Source: Clusia tigrina
Taxonomy: Eukaryota; Arthropoda; Insecta; Diptera; Clusiidae
NCBI GenBank assembly: GCA_920105625.2
Contig: OV050030.1
Location: 411,013,034 to 411,077,033, forward strand
Direction: 5' to 3'
DNA: 64,000 nt
This document shows, piece by piece, positions 23,501 to 36,235 of the stretch. The translations under genes were made by a program, and so were the position numbers. Below the pieces are notes generated by a model. That model was not told where the DNA came from and did no database searches. It saw only the letters and a program-made list of their open reading frames with translations. Positions within the stretch are counted from its first letter, which is position 1; every line of letters begins with the position of its first letter.

Positions 23501-25699
23501 TGATTGGCGCCGTTGTCTTCTGTATTCAATGGCATCTAATTAAGAGTCTCTAATTATCAAAGCAGAATTGTAAAATATTTTCAAACAGCCTTAAAAGTGG
23601 TATCAATAAAAGTCCTCAAATCGAAGATGGTCCTGGATTGTAAAAAATCTGTCCTTACCGAGTAATTTTCACCTCATATGAAGTCTTAAAAGCTCAATAG
23701 TAAAAAGTATCCAAAGTAATGAAGTTCGCGGATGAATTGGCAAACTCTTGCATATAATGAAAAGCATCACTAAAGGAATGGTTCCACAGAAAAATATCTG
23801 CATTTGGAATTAAAAATACCCATCAACGCTTTTATCTCTGGGGCTCACAGAACACATCTTAGACATTCAAAGATTATTAAATTTAAAAGTCAAGAACACA
23901 ACTCGGCAGGTATCGAATCATATTTATAGGGAGGGAGAGCTCAACTCTGCTGAATATATTTTAAACTAATGCCCCAGTTTCAAGAATAAGATAGGAAATG
24001 AAGCGAGATCAGATTCGCAATTTACAGCAGATTGCGCAATGGGCTTCTTTCTAAGAAGATAAAGTTGAGATATTTGCAGGATAAGAGTTTCTTTATAAAC
24101 AATGGGTCTGGTACCTATTCGATGATGAATCTCTCTATTAAATCTAAACTAGCGTAGCGGAATTCTACAAAAAAGAGTAGTCCGCTAGGCAGGGTTTGTA
24201 CTGGCTGACTAGCATGATGGTTATGAGACTGGAAATTCATTCATTTTTTCTTACGTGATGGATATGAGACTGGAAATTCATTCATTTTTTCTTATACATC
24301 ATGAAATCTGTCAAAATTTTGTTACGCAAAAGCTTCGCAGGGGCAAGTTCTGTGGAAGGTCCTGGCAGAAAGTAGTATTAACTGAGAGAGAATAATCTTT
24401 TCTAACGACAATCTTCTCTGAAGCATAAGTTTACTTATAAGAACGGACAAAAGTACAATTTTCTTTGGTGACCTTGACTTTGAAGAGACCTTGACGTTCT
24501 TTCAACTCGATTTTAGAACAACGAGCGTATAGTAAACAAGAGTGAAGGACTTTGTCAGCTGAACAAAGGGCTTTATTCTACACCACTGAGACACGTGGTC
24601 ATGGTTTACTTCGCCCATCTCTCTTATATATGCTTTTGTTTATTTTAGTTAATATTCCACATATTTTGATTAAAAAGAGATAATTCAATTGCTTCAATCT
24701 CCGAAGAAATGAAGAAGTGTACGAAGCCACAACAACAAAAACTGAAATTCGCACAATCAATCACGCGAGCAATCAATAAAGAAAATAAACATACAAATTC
24801 AGATTGAGCTTCCAGTGAATATATTGGGAGGCCGAAGACGCGAGTAGAAACCCGGATACAATTTATGGCACTTTCGACCAGATTTAAAGCTCTGCCCACA
24901 GGCTTTTGCCACATTTCGACTAGAATGCTTTGATTGATGACTGCACAACAGAGAGGGAACTGCTTGCAAGGCTGGATTCCTTGCACGAAATTCAATTCAT
25001 TTGCCACGTGGTATTTTTGAACAGAATTGTGGAGAGAGAGAAGCAATAAAGCGCTTAATGGAGGCTGCTGAAAGTTGAGAAGCAGAAGTGGAAAATCCTT
25101 TTCAACAAACACTTATATCGGAGTCTGAGGCTGTGGAAGGCACGCAAGTAAAATTGTCGTGGAGGAGGGTGAGCTGGGAATTCTCCTTTTTGTGTTTTTT
25201 AAAACAATGTCAGTGATGATGATTTGCATAACAACGAAATTAACACGAAAATGCCCATGAAATGGCGCTAAGACTGCTCCGCAATGACGTCACTTGTAAA
25301 TTGTGTTTCAAAGTAGTGGAGTGGAGTGTCCTGTCTGAGGCAAATCTGGGCACGCGACAAACAGAAACGCAGCGGCAGTTGTTGTGTTATGTGTGAACGC
25401 CCTCATGAAATCTGTAGGGAACTTTATAAATAAGGATTAGAAAAATGAGGGTGTATAACTCTTATATAGTGACTTTGTACAACAAGAGTACCACTCACAA
25501 TCGTCTCATTGATTCTTCGAACTGCACTATTACCAATTTTTTAATATAACCGAACCTAACGTAATAAAAACTGCAGGGACTCCACCAGAATCTTGATTTC
25601 CACAGCCTAGAAACATGGAAACCCTCAAATTTCGTAACTGAAGAAATCAGGACATTTTATAAAAGTTGTTTGATTCTGTTCGCACACCCTAATAGTAGT
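17534..25699 (-). other. Large Elk intron segment without genes
   Basis: About 8 kb of AT-rich intron. I recognise no exon, RNA gene or intact element. Short GA runs (19180-19198), CTG-rich text near 21800-21850, and the 41-bp duplication at 24216-24296 are the only local structures noted. The open frames here are short, lack domains and look like chance. Confidence 0.4.
24216..24296. repeat. 41-bp tandem duplication
   Basis: TATGAGACTGGAAATTCATT followed by CATTTTTTCTTA occurs twice, 41 bases apart (24225 and 24266 at the shared GAGACTGG), with only a few differences. It is probably a recent slippage event in intron sequence. Confidence 0.85.
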
Positions 25700-25764
25700 T
25701 TCCAAGATTACTTTGGTAGTGTTGGAACTAATTGTTGGTTTGGACGAATGTTTAAGACATGATG

Positions 25765-25962
25765 TAAAGTCCAGATGTAGCCATACTATGGGACAGTCAA
25801 GGTGCCCTTCGAGCGTTAAGCTCGTATGATGTAGACTCCAAGCTAGTTTGGGATTGTCTGAGAACACTGAATCAGCTGGGCAAGAACAATAAAATCAACC
25901 TTTGCAGAGTCCCAGGACACATTGGCGTCCACGAAACGAACAGGCCGACGAATTCGCCATTG
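25765..25962 (+). pseudogene. RNase H tail of an I/Loa-type LINE, fused to another LINE
   Basis: In one frame the residues run VAILWDSQGALRALSSYD ... DCLRTLNQL ... CRVPGHIGVH. After a frame change near 25930 comes NEQADEFA. These are the third- and fourth-acid regions of a LINE RNase H. The Trp before DSQ (usually Ser) and the Arg in RVPGH (usually Trp) indicate decay. Immediately after ADEFA the sequence turns into the reverse transcriptase of a Loa-type element, so two LINE fragments abut in direct orientation. Confidence 0.75.
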
Positions 25963-28140
25963 CATATATTCCAGACTCATGGAGACATGTGAGGGTAATT
26001 TTGATACCCAAGGCCGGCAAAAGCTCGCACACGGCTCGAGGAGACCTAAGGCCCATTAGTCTATCCTTATTCTGTCTGAAAATCTTGGAAAAGTTGTTGG
26101 CCATTCATCTGAGGCTCACTATTGACAGACAGAAGCTGTCAGTCTCTCAGCATGCCTACTTCAAGGGTAAATAGGTTGAGACCGCTTTACACTCCTTAGT
26201 CTCTAGTATTGAGTGCTCCCTGCATAACAAGGAGCTCCCCCTAGTGGCTTTCTTGGACATTGAGGGAGCTTTTAACAACATCGAATCAGACGCAATAATC
26301 AGTCCGATGCGAGACTTGGAGGTGGAGCCCGCCATTAACAAGTGGATTGAAAATATGCTTAGTAGCAGGATAATCAATTCACAGCTGCGTACGGCGTCGG
26401 CCAAGAAGTCCGTGTGCAGAGTCACACCTCAAGGTGGAGTTCTTTCACCCCTACTCTGGAATCTTGCGGTCAATCAGCTGCTTGTTCGTCGGGAGAGGGA
26501 AGGGTGCAAGGTGTTTGCGTATGCGGATGATGTTGCTATTAGTATCTCGGGAAAATACATGTCTACTTTGAGGGACTTGATGCAAAACATATTGAACATT
26601 CTCTCTAAATGGACTACTGACTGTGAGTTGGGGGTTAATCCGACCAAGACTAAGCTGGTGCTCTTCACTAGGAAGTATAAAATCCCTCAATTTATTGCTC
26701 CAAAACTAGTCGGTGTAGATATTAATCTTGTCGAGGAGGCTAAATATCTGGGAGTGATCCTAGATATGGAGCTGAACTGGAAGGCTAATATAAGCGAACG
26801 CATTAGGAAGGCTCAGGTAGCTCTGTACTCTTGCAAAAGAGTTATAGGTAAAAAATGGGGGATACAGACTAAGGTAGCCTATTGGATATACACAGCTGTG
26901 GTACGACCAGTCCTTTTCTATGGCGTGCTTGCTTGGTGGACAGCCCTATGTAAGTACACATACAATAGGCTGGTAACAAAAGTACAAAGAACGGCAGACG
27001 TATTCAAAAGTGGTCCCATTAGACCGACTCCTACGGCAGCATTGGACGTTACGCTTAATCTGCTGCCTGTAAGGCTTTTTGGCGAAAGAATGGTCGCAAA
27101 CTCAGTTATAAGGCTAAAGGCTATGCATCAATGGGTTGCCAGGAACGTAAATCATGCGATTATTTTAAGCCATTTGGAGGGTATTCCTAACTCTTTCGAT
27201 TACATCACATCAATCTATGCCTTCAATGGTATGAGCAGGATCGCCATTCCCTACAAGGACGAAGGGAAGGATGGCATGGGAAGGGTGTTATGTAGAAGGG
27301 GTTCACATCTACACAAATGGCTCCAAGTTACAGAGTAGTGTGGGAGGTGGTGTATTCTCAGAAGACTTGGACATTAACATGTCCTTTAGGTTGCCCGACC
27401 ACTGCAGTGTTTTTCAGGCAGAGGTCGCAGCTATAGAGGCAGCACTGTCTTGGCTAAGGAAGAAGAAGAAATCTGGACTTGATATTTGCATTCTATCCGA
27501 CAGACGGGCAGCTTTGCGCTCCCTGGATTCGGCTATTATTACCTCAAAACCCGTCAAGAGCTGCCGCAAATCTTTAGACGAGATAGCTAAGCAGACCCGT
27601 ATGCATCTGTGCTGGGTTCCCGGCCACAAGGACATTCCAGGGAACTGTAAAGCGGATGAACTTGCTCGTGAGGGTACTATCATACCGATTGAACCAGATA
27701 GGTCGAACTTCGGTATTCCGATTGTCAAACGTAAGCTTTCAGTAAATACAATATCCTTAGGCACAGCGGGCAGGCGCTGGTCTAAATTTTCAGGATGTAA
27801 AAAGAGCAACCTAGCCAGAGATAAATGTCAAGCGCTCTAAGGACCTAGTGGCTCTAATAGACAGAGTATAGGTTCCGTGATTAGTGTGCTAACGGGACAC
27901 TGGACTCTGGGCACTCACGGGTGTAGGTTGGGGATTGCCTCTAACGACTTCTGCAGGAGTTGCATGGACGAGAAGGAGGAATAGTCCATTATACACCTGT
28001 TAAGCACGTATCCCGCGCTGTCCAGAAGGAGGCGCTCTTTCCTAGGCGACTACTTTTTGGACTCTATGGGAGATATCTCAAATAAAAAGAAAAGCTGCAT
28101 CAACTGCTTGATTAAGAGCTCCAAATGGCTGGACCTTTGA
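25960..28140 (+). pseudogene. Loa-type reverse transcriptase-RNase H, broken
   Basis: The RT begins YIPDSWRHVRVILIPKAGK and shows QHAYFKGK, FLDIEGAFNNI, TPQGGVLSPLLWNL and the catalytic YADD (FAYADDVAI). A TAG at 26172-26174 interrupts the RT, then the same frame runs to 27338. The RNase H is in the next frame from about 27271 (IYTNGSK, FQAEVAAIEAA, ILSDRRAAL, WVPGHKDIPG, KADELAREG). The first catalytic Asp of the usual TDGS is Asn (AAT at 27316-27318). More stops occur at 27838 and near 27982, before the C-terminal end at 28140. At least five lesions make it inactive. Confidence 0.9.
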
Positions 28141-28240
28141 AAGTGATGGGATCTGATGTCTTATGCGGTGTCACAAGCGGTCAATGATGGCGTAAGTGCG
28201 CCTTTCGGGCAGCCGCCTTACCTACCTATCTACCGATACT
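25960..28240 (+). mobile_element. Loa-type LINE, 5'-truncated, inactive
   Basis: This holds reverse transcriptase, RNase H, a C-terminal Cys/His knuckle (CRSC ... H), a short 3' UTR and an end rich in CCTACCTATCTACC (28215-28234). There is no poly-A, which is usual for Loa-like LINEs. The UTR text GCGCCTTTCGGGCAGCCGCC resembles the end of the copy at 16660-17533 (GCCTCCTTCTTCGGCGG). The endonuclease and ORF1 are missing. Confidence 0.88.
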
Positions 28241-31200
28241 AAACAAAGCAAAGGTTAGTTCTGAGAAGATTTAATTGCCTCTCGTCTGAAGAAAGTTAAA
28301 TATAATATAAAATATAGGAGAAAGGAGCAGAGATATTATTAGAAAAATACTAAGTAAACACACCTTAGAAGAAAAATAACTTTAGTAAATTATCAACATG
28401 TCTCCTAATATAGTCTCCACGCATGAATCCAATAGAAATAATCTTTCCTCATAACTCCGTCCTGACGTCATGGAAGTGAGCTCTCACCAGCATATTTGAT
28501 GGACTATTCTTCCTCTGTGTTTTTATCGCCCACATCCTTGCACCAGCATTTTCTCTCAAGTATCTGCCAAAGCATCTTATTTCCTTTTGTTTGTCTCAAC
28601 TTGAGTCTTGTTTGCAATATGAAAGCGCCCGTCCATGTTGGGGTTCTTATTAATTTATAATATTTTCCACCAATGTTTGTGCTTTCTCGTTCGTTTTATT
28701 TATTCGTTCATTACTGAAATTGCAGCCACTTCATTTGAACGTTTTGCTTTCCATTTTATTCTGGGCAGCATTTTCAAACGACCGCCAACGCTTTTTCCAC
28801 TTTTGGTCAATTTAGTGCAGAATCTTTTCAGTGATAATTTTTAATGGTCTTAAATTATGAAATTTTCGCACGCAATTAGTTTTATTTGGAAAATTTTTAT
28901 TGAAAGCACTTAAATGCGAAAACATTTCCACGATTGTTGTTGTTTATGGCCTTTGAGGAAACAAGTTTTCCTTTTGGGCAGATTGCCAAAGGAAATTAGA
29001 TAAGATATTTAGTACTTTTTATAGCTGCAAATGATTTTTATTGCCTTGGAGAAGAGAGTCATTTAAATTCACGTCAGTGGGTCAGTTAATTAAATTCAGT
29101 ATCTAATTTCAGCAACAAAACGAAGGGACACTAGTATTGCCGTGATTGATGATATCAATGCTAGGTGCAGAAAGGTATATGAGGTCGTAAATAAAGAAAC
29201 TCAAATATTTGTATGGAGAGTCCTTCAATGTATTAATGGGTTGCTGTCGTAAAAGTTAACTGAGGTTCCACTGCCTTCAATATCCTAATCTTTCCTAACA
29301 AAAGGCTCTCCACTGAACGAGGTAATAACATGACTAATTATGCGAAAATATGTCACTCAGATGTTCCTCTTTCTTTTGGGTAAAGCTTTAGGTCATTAAA
29401 GACGTTGACTCTTGCTCTCAACCTGTACTGGTAGTATAAATCACAATTCCAGAATGGTATATAGATCCAGTTGTGACTTCAGCGCAGCATTGATTAAAGA
29501 AGTAACGAAAATATTGCCAAATATATCGAAACTGAATTGCTGTCACATTTAGGATTAGGGTTATTAAGGACTTTTGTATTACAAGACACAATTCAGTGAT
29601 GCGAACTATTATTAGCATACACAAATTTTCGTAACAATATTCTTTTGAACGAACTCAACAGAAAACATAAACAAGGTATGAGAATATTCACGCTTGAATC
29701 CACTAGAAACGTAAAGTTTCCCTTTATGTATTTCATAGCGAAAATCTTTCATACATTGGTGAAGTGGGTCTTCCAATAGGCAGTTTGTCTTCATCATACA
29801 CGTGACCTTTTTCTGCAATATATATGACACCCAGTGCTTCCAAGGCTAAGATTATTCCTGCAGTTATTTGGGTTATCCACAAAATTACTCAAATTTTTTC
29901 ACCACTTTCTTTGAGATCCTTGATTTCTATATACATGTGTGGAGACTGGTCTCAGTAGTGTCAGCTAAAATAGCAATTTTTGATTCTCAGATAAAATCCG
30001 CTATTTCAAGCTGCCTTCTTTTTAACCTGAAGCTCAGTTAATATTATGTCTCTTACGAGTTTACTGATAACCATCACTCAGCTGATTTATGTTATAACTT
30101 AAGGAACATTTGTTTCAGTGTAGTTTCTGGTCACTATGACGTTTCCCATATTTGTACACTTCTCTTATAGGTGCAGTTTCCTGTGTGATGATACAATAGA
30201 CCAATACAATAGATTTAAATACGTTGCATAGGAATCCTCTTTAAATAAGGACGCAGTAAGAAGCTTCAACTACTGCCGACAATGCAGTACTTTCTCCTGT
30301 ACAATGCCGCAAAAATGGTGAAAGTATTCAATAGTAGTCCTATTTATATCAAAAGGTTGTAATAAGCTTTTACTTAAGCCTACAACAGAGCATTTACTGT
30401 TCTCCAATATTCTGGGAAAACATCACTACTCTACGTGCTTCGCACAATTTGCAAATTAAAGTTCCTTTCGAGCTCGCTGAAACACGTTTCACATAAGAGT
30501 ATTTAATGTCCTTCTTTAATGTAGTATAATATTATGCATGAATATGTGGCACCATCCAAAGTAATCTCTTCCAATTTAACAAGAATTTCGCAGAGGACAT
30601 TGCCTTCGAACTAACATTCCTACGACTTACTAGTAATTTGCTTGCCTTCTGAAATGCCAGTTGTGTTCATGTTCATTCAATAACCGTAAATTCTGCTCAA
30701 CACACATTGAAGTTGCTGTGAAAGTCGGTGTATTAGCTAATTTTGCGGTTGATGCAGCTGCTTTTCACTTCAAGACAAAGGACTATAGAAGAGCATTAAT
30801 TACGCACTAAAGTCAGGCAGCGAAGCATCATGTGCGCTATCACAGAAAGTGCGTAATTGATTCATCAGAGCATGCATGGAATTTCTGTACAGTTTCCTGG
30901 AAAATATTTTCATGCTCTGTATGAAACTCTCGGGTAATCCTTCGCCATATTGCTCCGTTGATACTCTACAGACTAGTTTAGACAATGAAGGCGCCATGCA
31001 CATGTGACATATTGTCAATTTGTGCACCTATTTCCTCGCCATAACACTTTTTCTTCCTTTTATCTCTTTGTAAATCCTTTAACAACATAACACGTTAAAT
31101 GGATAAGAAACATCCTTGATACTACTTTGTGTGCTTTGTCAGAAGGCACAAAGCAAAAAACAATCTCATCCAGCCAAGTTGGTCTATGTTTTTTTCCTAC

Positions 31201-32288
31201 AAAGCTACACCTGTGGGAGTTTGCTTGCTGAATTCGGAGAAGAAAAAGTCTCAACTTTGAGTTGTGAAAGGATATGAAACCATTTTTATTTACGGTGACC
31301 TCTTTCTCATTCGTTTTACAAACATTTCTACATATGCAGATAAATCTGGTTAGGGTTTGAAATAAGGAGAACATGCCTCTGTAATTTGAAAAGCAGGTAT
31401 GTGATGTTGCTGTGCAGTTGTCATGCGAAATTGCTTAAGAATCAGAGATACTGCAATTTAACTCAAAATGCAATTCTGATCATTTTAGTTTAAGTTAGTT
31501 TTGAAATATTTATTAATCTTAGCCGCCATACTAAATCTCAAAGCACCACATGTGGAAGCCAACAAACTCGTTCATCAATTTCAAAACAAGCTCCCAGGAC
31601 AAACACTTACTGATTTTAAGTGATATTTAATCTTCGTGTGGTAGTACTATGGTCAGGGAAAGGACCCTTTCCTAAAAGGTTTATGCATGGCCAGATCTGT
31701 GCTGGAGACTTGCATCAAAACTAGAAAATACTTCTTTTCTTCATATTTGCATCAAAACTAGAAAATACTCCTTTTCCTTATATTCGGATCAAAAGTAAAT
31801 TGCAACTGCAACTGGGGTTTTGAAGATGTTCCCTTGTAGTCCCAACTTATAATAGAATAGAATAACAAAGTGGTATTAAAGTTACAGACTGCTGCATTTA
31901 AAATATACGAGTTCCTTCGTTGGCATCCTTAAATAACTATGGTTTCCAGTAGTAGCTCAGTAAAATAAAATGGAATAGTAATATATGCAATATAAAGGAA
32001 GTTCACTCTTATTAGCTTTCAAAGGTCCCTTCTTGATATTACCAAATCCCTTATAAACATGCATACTTTGTAATATTTACTGAATTTGTGGAAGGGCCTC
32101 GTTGTCATACGAAACTCTTTCTAAACCTGATGATGTTTAGAGTAGGTTTACCGGATATATAAGAGTACTTTTCAAGTAAAATTTATTATATAATAAATTG
32201 TTCAACCTTTCTGCCAAGTAAATAAATTAAAATTAAAGTTTATGCAAATTCCTCAAAATATATGAGAAATTTCCTCTCTGCTTATGTA
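28241..32288 (-). other. Elk intron sequence, few features
   Basis: Non-coding. Around 29560-29640 a segment with TTCAGTGATGCGAACTATTA and AATTTTCGTAACAATATT recalls the 178-bp-type repeat family seen at 6102-6537 and 53295-53690. A 37-bp tandem duplication lies at 31712-31787. No exon or RNA gene was found. Confidence 0.4.
31712..31787. repeat. 37-bp tandem duplication
   Basis: GCATCAAAACTAGAAAATAC begins at 31712 and again at 31749. The units differ at a few positions in their second half. Confidence 0.85.
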
Positions 32289-32301
32289 TGTGTGTGTGTG
32301 T

Positions 32302-32337
<36 letters not shown>
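32289..32337. repeat. (TG)n microsatellite
   Basis: About 24 TG dinucleotides with one interruption (TGTATG near 32303). Confidence 0.95.
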
Positions 32338-32340
<3 letters not shown>

Positions 32341-34400
32341 TATGTGAGTATTTTCTCCTCAAATCCTAGTTAATAACTTACATTTTGAAAGTACTTAATT
32401 TATTCAAAAATATTTTGCACATGACATAAGTTAATGAGCTTTACTTTTGTACACAAAGGGAAAGAAATCAGATTCCCCCTCGTGCATTGCATCGCATTAA
32501 AGGATATAAAATTCCATGATTCATTCTAAATTTGACACTAATGTAAATTTAATACAATTATCCGCTACAAGAGAATTACACAAATCAGCATGCGAGCACA
32601 CCGATAAACAGCAACAGACCCAGCAGCGAATTGGAAGATATTTTGGCGATGACAAGTCAATCGAAATCAGGACTAGTAACTTTTCATAAAAATCCCTGGG
32701 TCATGACATGTCTCGTGTGAGCAGCTGGTTCAGAAGGACACTGTAGAGGATTTTCCGTATTCCACATTACTTTTATATGATAACTCAGGAATCAATGAAG
32801 CTGTCTTCTGAAATGTCAGCATTATTCGAACAATGAGCGAATGACATCCCTTATGTAGGGTCGGTATTTATTAAAGCCTATATACAAAGGACATTTCATA
32901 TATAGCAGAGAAATAGGCTACAAGTGACTAGTCTTCTGGAATATCAGTACTCAATGACGTTACAAAACACACAGCTGTCTGCTGAAATGTCTGTAATCAA
33001 TGAGATAAAAAATTATTCTACTCCGATATGTCAGGCATATTACAAATAACTTCTCTTCTGGAAAGATGGCAGTTTATGATACTGCAAAATACTTGTTTTC
33101 TATTATGTCAACACTGAACAATGCTACGGAGGAATTCCCACCGGGAATGTCCGCAGTCAATGAACTTACAAATGATACGATATCCGGCATTTCAGCACTG
33201 CGGCCACTAAAGTTCTCAGGTTCAATTTTTCATTATTTATATGCCCCCCATTAAGGTCAACAAGGCACTGATAGAATCAGTGTTGACAGTGCTGACCCCT
33301 CCTGAATTGTCTGCTGGGTATATTCGCATACATAAGCAGCCATAGAAAAAACAAACTGTTTAAGAGAGTAAGTGTATGTGTATGGGAGTGTGTGTATTGT
33401 TCAGGCATAGGGAACATTACATGTATGTACGAATATCCCTATGCCGCCCTCCAACAGGCGACAAAGGAAGCACGTGAATTATGAATAATGAAGGTAATAA
33501 TACCAACATGTTGGGAGGAGGGAGCCATGGTTGCATATCTTCCGCACAAAAAGCAAACAAAATAGCACAAAATCAAGATTGAAACACAAACTCGCTCATA
33601 CACACACATACACATATCCATACACCCAACATACATGCGAACAATACAAACAAAAATAAAATGAAATTGTAATCGTGAAAAAGGATTCCAAATGGAAATG
33701 CATGCAAACTGGTTAAAGTTTTAAAGCCATAGTAACGCGTACGACCGAAGCAGGCAAATACGGTAGAAAAGTGCTTCAGAGGCAGCACAGGTAGTGCCAC
33801 CATAAAAATGGAAAATATTAACATACAAAGCAGCCGAAAAGAAGGTAAGGAAAAATTCGAGAAAACCATAATGCTGAAGGATGAAGGAAGACACTACGAA
33901 AATCAGAAACGTCCTTAAATGTTAAGCAATTCTTTAGAGCACAGGAAGCGCAATTCAATTTGCTTCGCACTGATTTACATACACATGCATGAGGCGGGAC
34001 CAGTGCGTACGTGTGCGTGTAGTTTATGAATATGAGTTTATACTGCGGCAATGAGTTTATGAGTGTTTGTGTGGCTTCAGGTGAGGGAAGTGAGTGGGTA
34101 ATTTCGTCGGAAAATCTTAGTTCATGTTTTTTGAATTCTTTTTTGTATATTTTATTTACAAACTTTTTAATTTTGTTCATTTACTCTTTTGTTAAATTTT
34201 TTAAAAATTTTTATTATTTACATTTTTTTAGAACATGAATATTAACAACCTAAAATTTTATTTCTTTTTTGTTATTAAATAAATTTTAAAAAATTCAAAA
34301 CGTGTTTTTATTTTTTTTTTTTTGTGTTTTTATTTTCAATTTTTAATCAAATAAATAATTGTTTGTTTTTAATTTTGTTTTGCATTCATGGCTTACTTAC
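32338..34400 (-). other. 5' end of the 20.8-kb Elk intron
   Basis: Non-coding. 32800-33215 contains several diverged copies of a short motif like TCTTCTGAAATGTCAG followed by CAATGA, spaced irregularly at 40-80 bases. 34130-34380 is very T-rich on the plus strand. No exon was found between here and the donor at 34400. Confidence 0.4.
32805..33215. repeat. Degenerate short tandem-like repeat
   Basis: Variants of TCTTCTGAAATGTCAGCA are seen near 32805, 32932, 32980, 33055 and 33145, several followed by AATGA and an A-rich stretch. The spacing is irregular, so this may be an old, decayed array. Confidence 0.4.
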
Positions 34401-34538
34401 CGCTATCACATTCATCGTTCACATTCATCTCCAGCATTTTGGTGTGTGTGATGTCCTTGTGCGATGCGAGGAATAACACCACATCTCGTTTCTCATTTTT
34501 AATTGGCACAATGTCAAAGAGACACCAAAATGGCGAAC
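34401..34538 (-). CDS. Elk: Elk exon (C-terminal half of PAS domain)
   Basis: One split Gly codon, 45 codons and one trailing base. The acceptor is GCAG just before 34538, and the donor GTAAGT begins at 34400. Residues run [45 protein letters not shown]. This is the end of the N-terminal PAS fold, which packs against the C-terminal cyclic-nucleotide-binding-homology domain and sets gating kinetics in EAG-type channels. The plus-strand open frame over the same bases is an antisense shadow. Confidence 0.96.
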
Positions 34539-35339
34539 CTGCAAAACAAATTATAATTTTAACAAACACGCCACAATTTGCTGGAAAAAGTCTCGTTTCG
34601 TTTCGGTTTAGTGGCGTTTGTTTTGAGTTGGTTTTCATAAACTTCCAAAGCATATTTTATTTTGCATGCCTGGACACCAGAGGAGCTAACTGGATTTACT
34701 ACAGAGATAGTTGCTACTATGTCACCAGCGGTTTACTGCCAACACCAGCACCCCACAGGCATTTATTTTACACCACAGTAATGCACTTCCATTACGCTAT
34801 CATTTGTATTCGCCGTAAATTTCCCTTCCGTGACTTTTACGTTTATGAACTCTGTTTATGGTAAATATTTTTACAGCGTTGTAACGATAGATAGCCTCCA
34901 TACTCCACACCTCTCTATCTATTTGACACATACTAAAAGCCTCCTGGGAAGCATTACACTAAATATACGGATGAACCAGTAAAAATTCTAGCTACTAAAG
35001 TGAGTTGAATGGAGTTTTACATGGCAGGAGTATCATTTTATCACCTCCTCTACATGAAAACCCGTTGAAAAATTTACTCAGTAAAGTAATCAAATGAAAT
35101 GTTGTTGAATAATGTAGACTGTTGCCTAAAAAACAGCATTAGAGATATTTCGTTGTAGTCTTCATAACAGAAACTATGAAAAATAAGAACTGACCAAATT
35201 ATCCTTTGACAACTTTAAAAAAAAATGTAATATATATAAATCCTTGTAAAATTACTGCTGATCATTTCAAAATTACAACAACAAAATTTCCTTACAAAAT
35301 TTATTATATAAACTTAAATTTAAAAATTAGATTTATTCA
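34539..35339 (-). other. Elk intron sequence, no feature seen
   Basis: Non-coding AT-rich intron directly upstream of the PAS exon. Nothing recognised. Confidence 0.4.
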
Positions 35340-36235
35340 AGACTACCACACTATCCACGACATCTCCATTATATTACATGGAACTCCATCTGGTAATGCG
35401 GATTGGAGTCATCAAATAGGCAAATAATAATATGAGCTTTCCACATCGTTACTAGAGCGATAGGGTTTGAAAATTTTCAAAAATCACTGAATGCAATAAA
35501 TTGTCACACTTGTCACTGCAGTAGTCAAATCACAAACTTTCGTTGCAAGCGATGGCTTCTGTTTTTCAATAATAATAAAGTATACCCCGGATATATCAGC
35601 AGCTAAGTGCACATCCGTCCCATTTTGGAGAACGGAGACTACCACACTATCGAACGCATATGCCATCTCCATTATGCTTCATAGTACTCAGCCTGGTACT
35701 GTAGATTGCAGTCATCAATTAGCATATATCAACACTTGATGATGTGCTCTTTAATAACAAAACAAAAGTCTCATTATATGTATGAAAAGTCGCACAAATT
35801 TAGTGCTTATCTACGATAATCTTAAAAGTAAATATCGTTCAGGACTTTATAATTAAACTAATGTGCACTTCGATCAATTTGATATTGTGTTCAAATTCAG
35901 GTTATTATAATATGATAAGGATGATAATCGATGCATTTTGCAGGCTATGAAAACCTTCCAGTGCCTTGGAATAATATCAAGATCCAACCACTATAAAGCG
36001 TAACCGATGCAAAATAGATATAAACTAATAGAACATGATCTCCAGCACATCAAGCCACCACTTAATGGCGCCACTTCTACCTAAGAAAGTAAACCTCTAT
36101 ATAACCGTTATTAGGTTATGGATTTGAGCTTTCCAAATAGCTACTAGTCCGATAGGGCTGTGAAATTTTGAGAAAGCACTGAATGCAGTATAAATTGCCA
36201 CACTTGTCACTGCACCAGTCAAATCACTAACTTTG
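35340..36235. repeat. Interspersed direct repeats within 0.9 kb
   Basis: GACTACCACACTATC occurs at about 35341 and 35637, each followed by a CATCTCCATTAT block and a GTCATCAA block. A second block, GAGCTTTCCA ... ACTAGAGCGATAGGG ... TGTCACACTTGTCACTGCA, occurs at about 35432-35530 and again, diverged, at 36126-36230. The copies are old and non-coding. The right copy runs straight into the CR1-like LINE. Confidence 0.65.

Noticed and set aside
34388..34864. Plus-strand open frame of 158 codons
   Set aside because: It is antisense to the Elk PAS exon in its first part and AT-rich intron beyond, with no domain.
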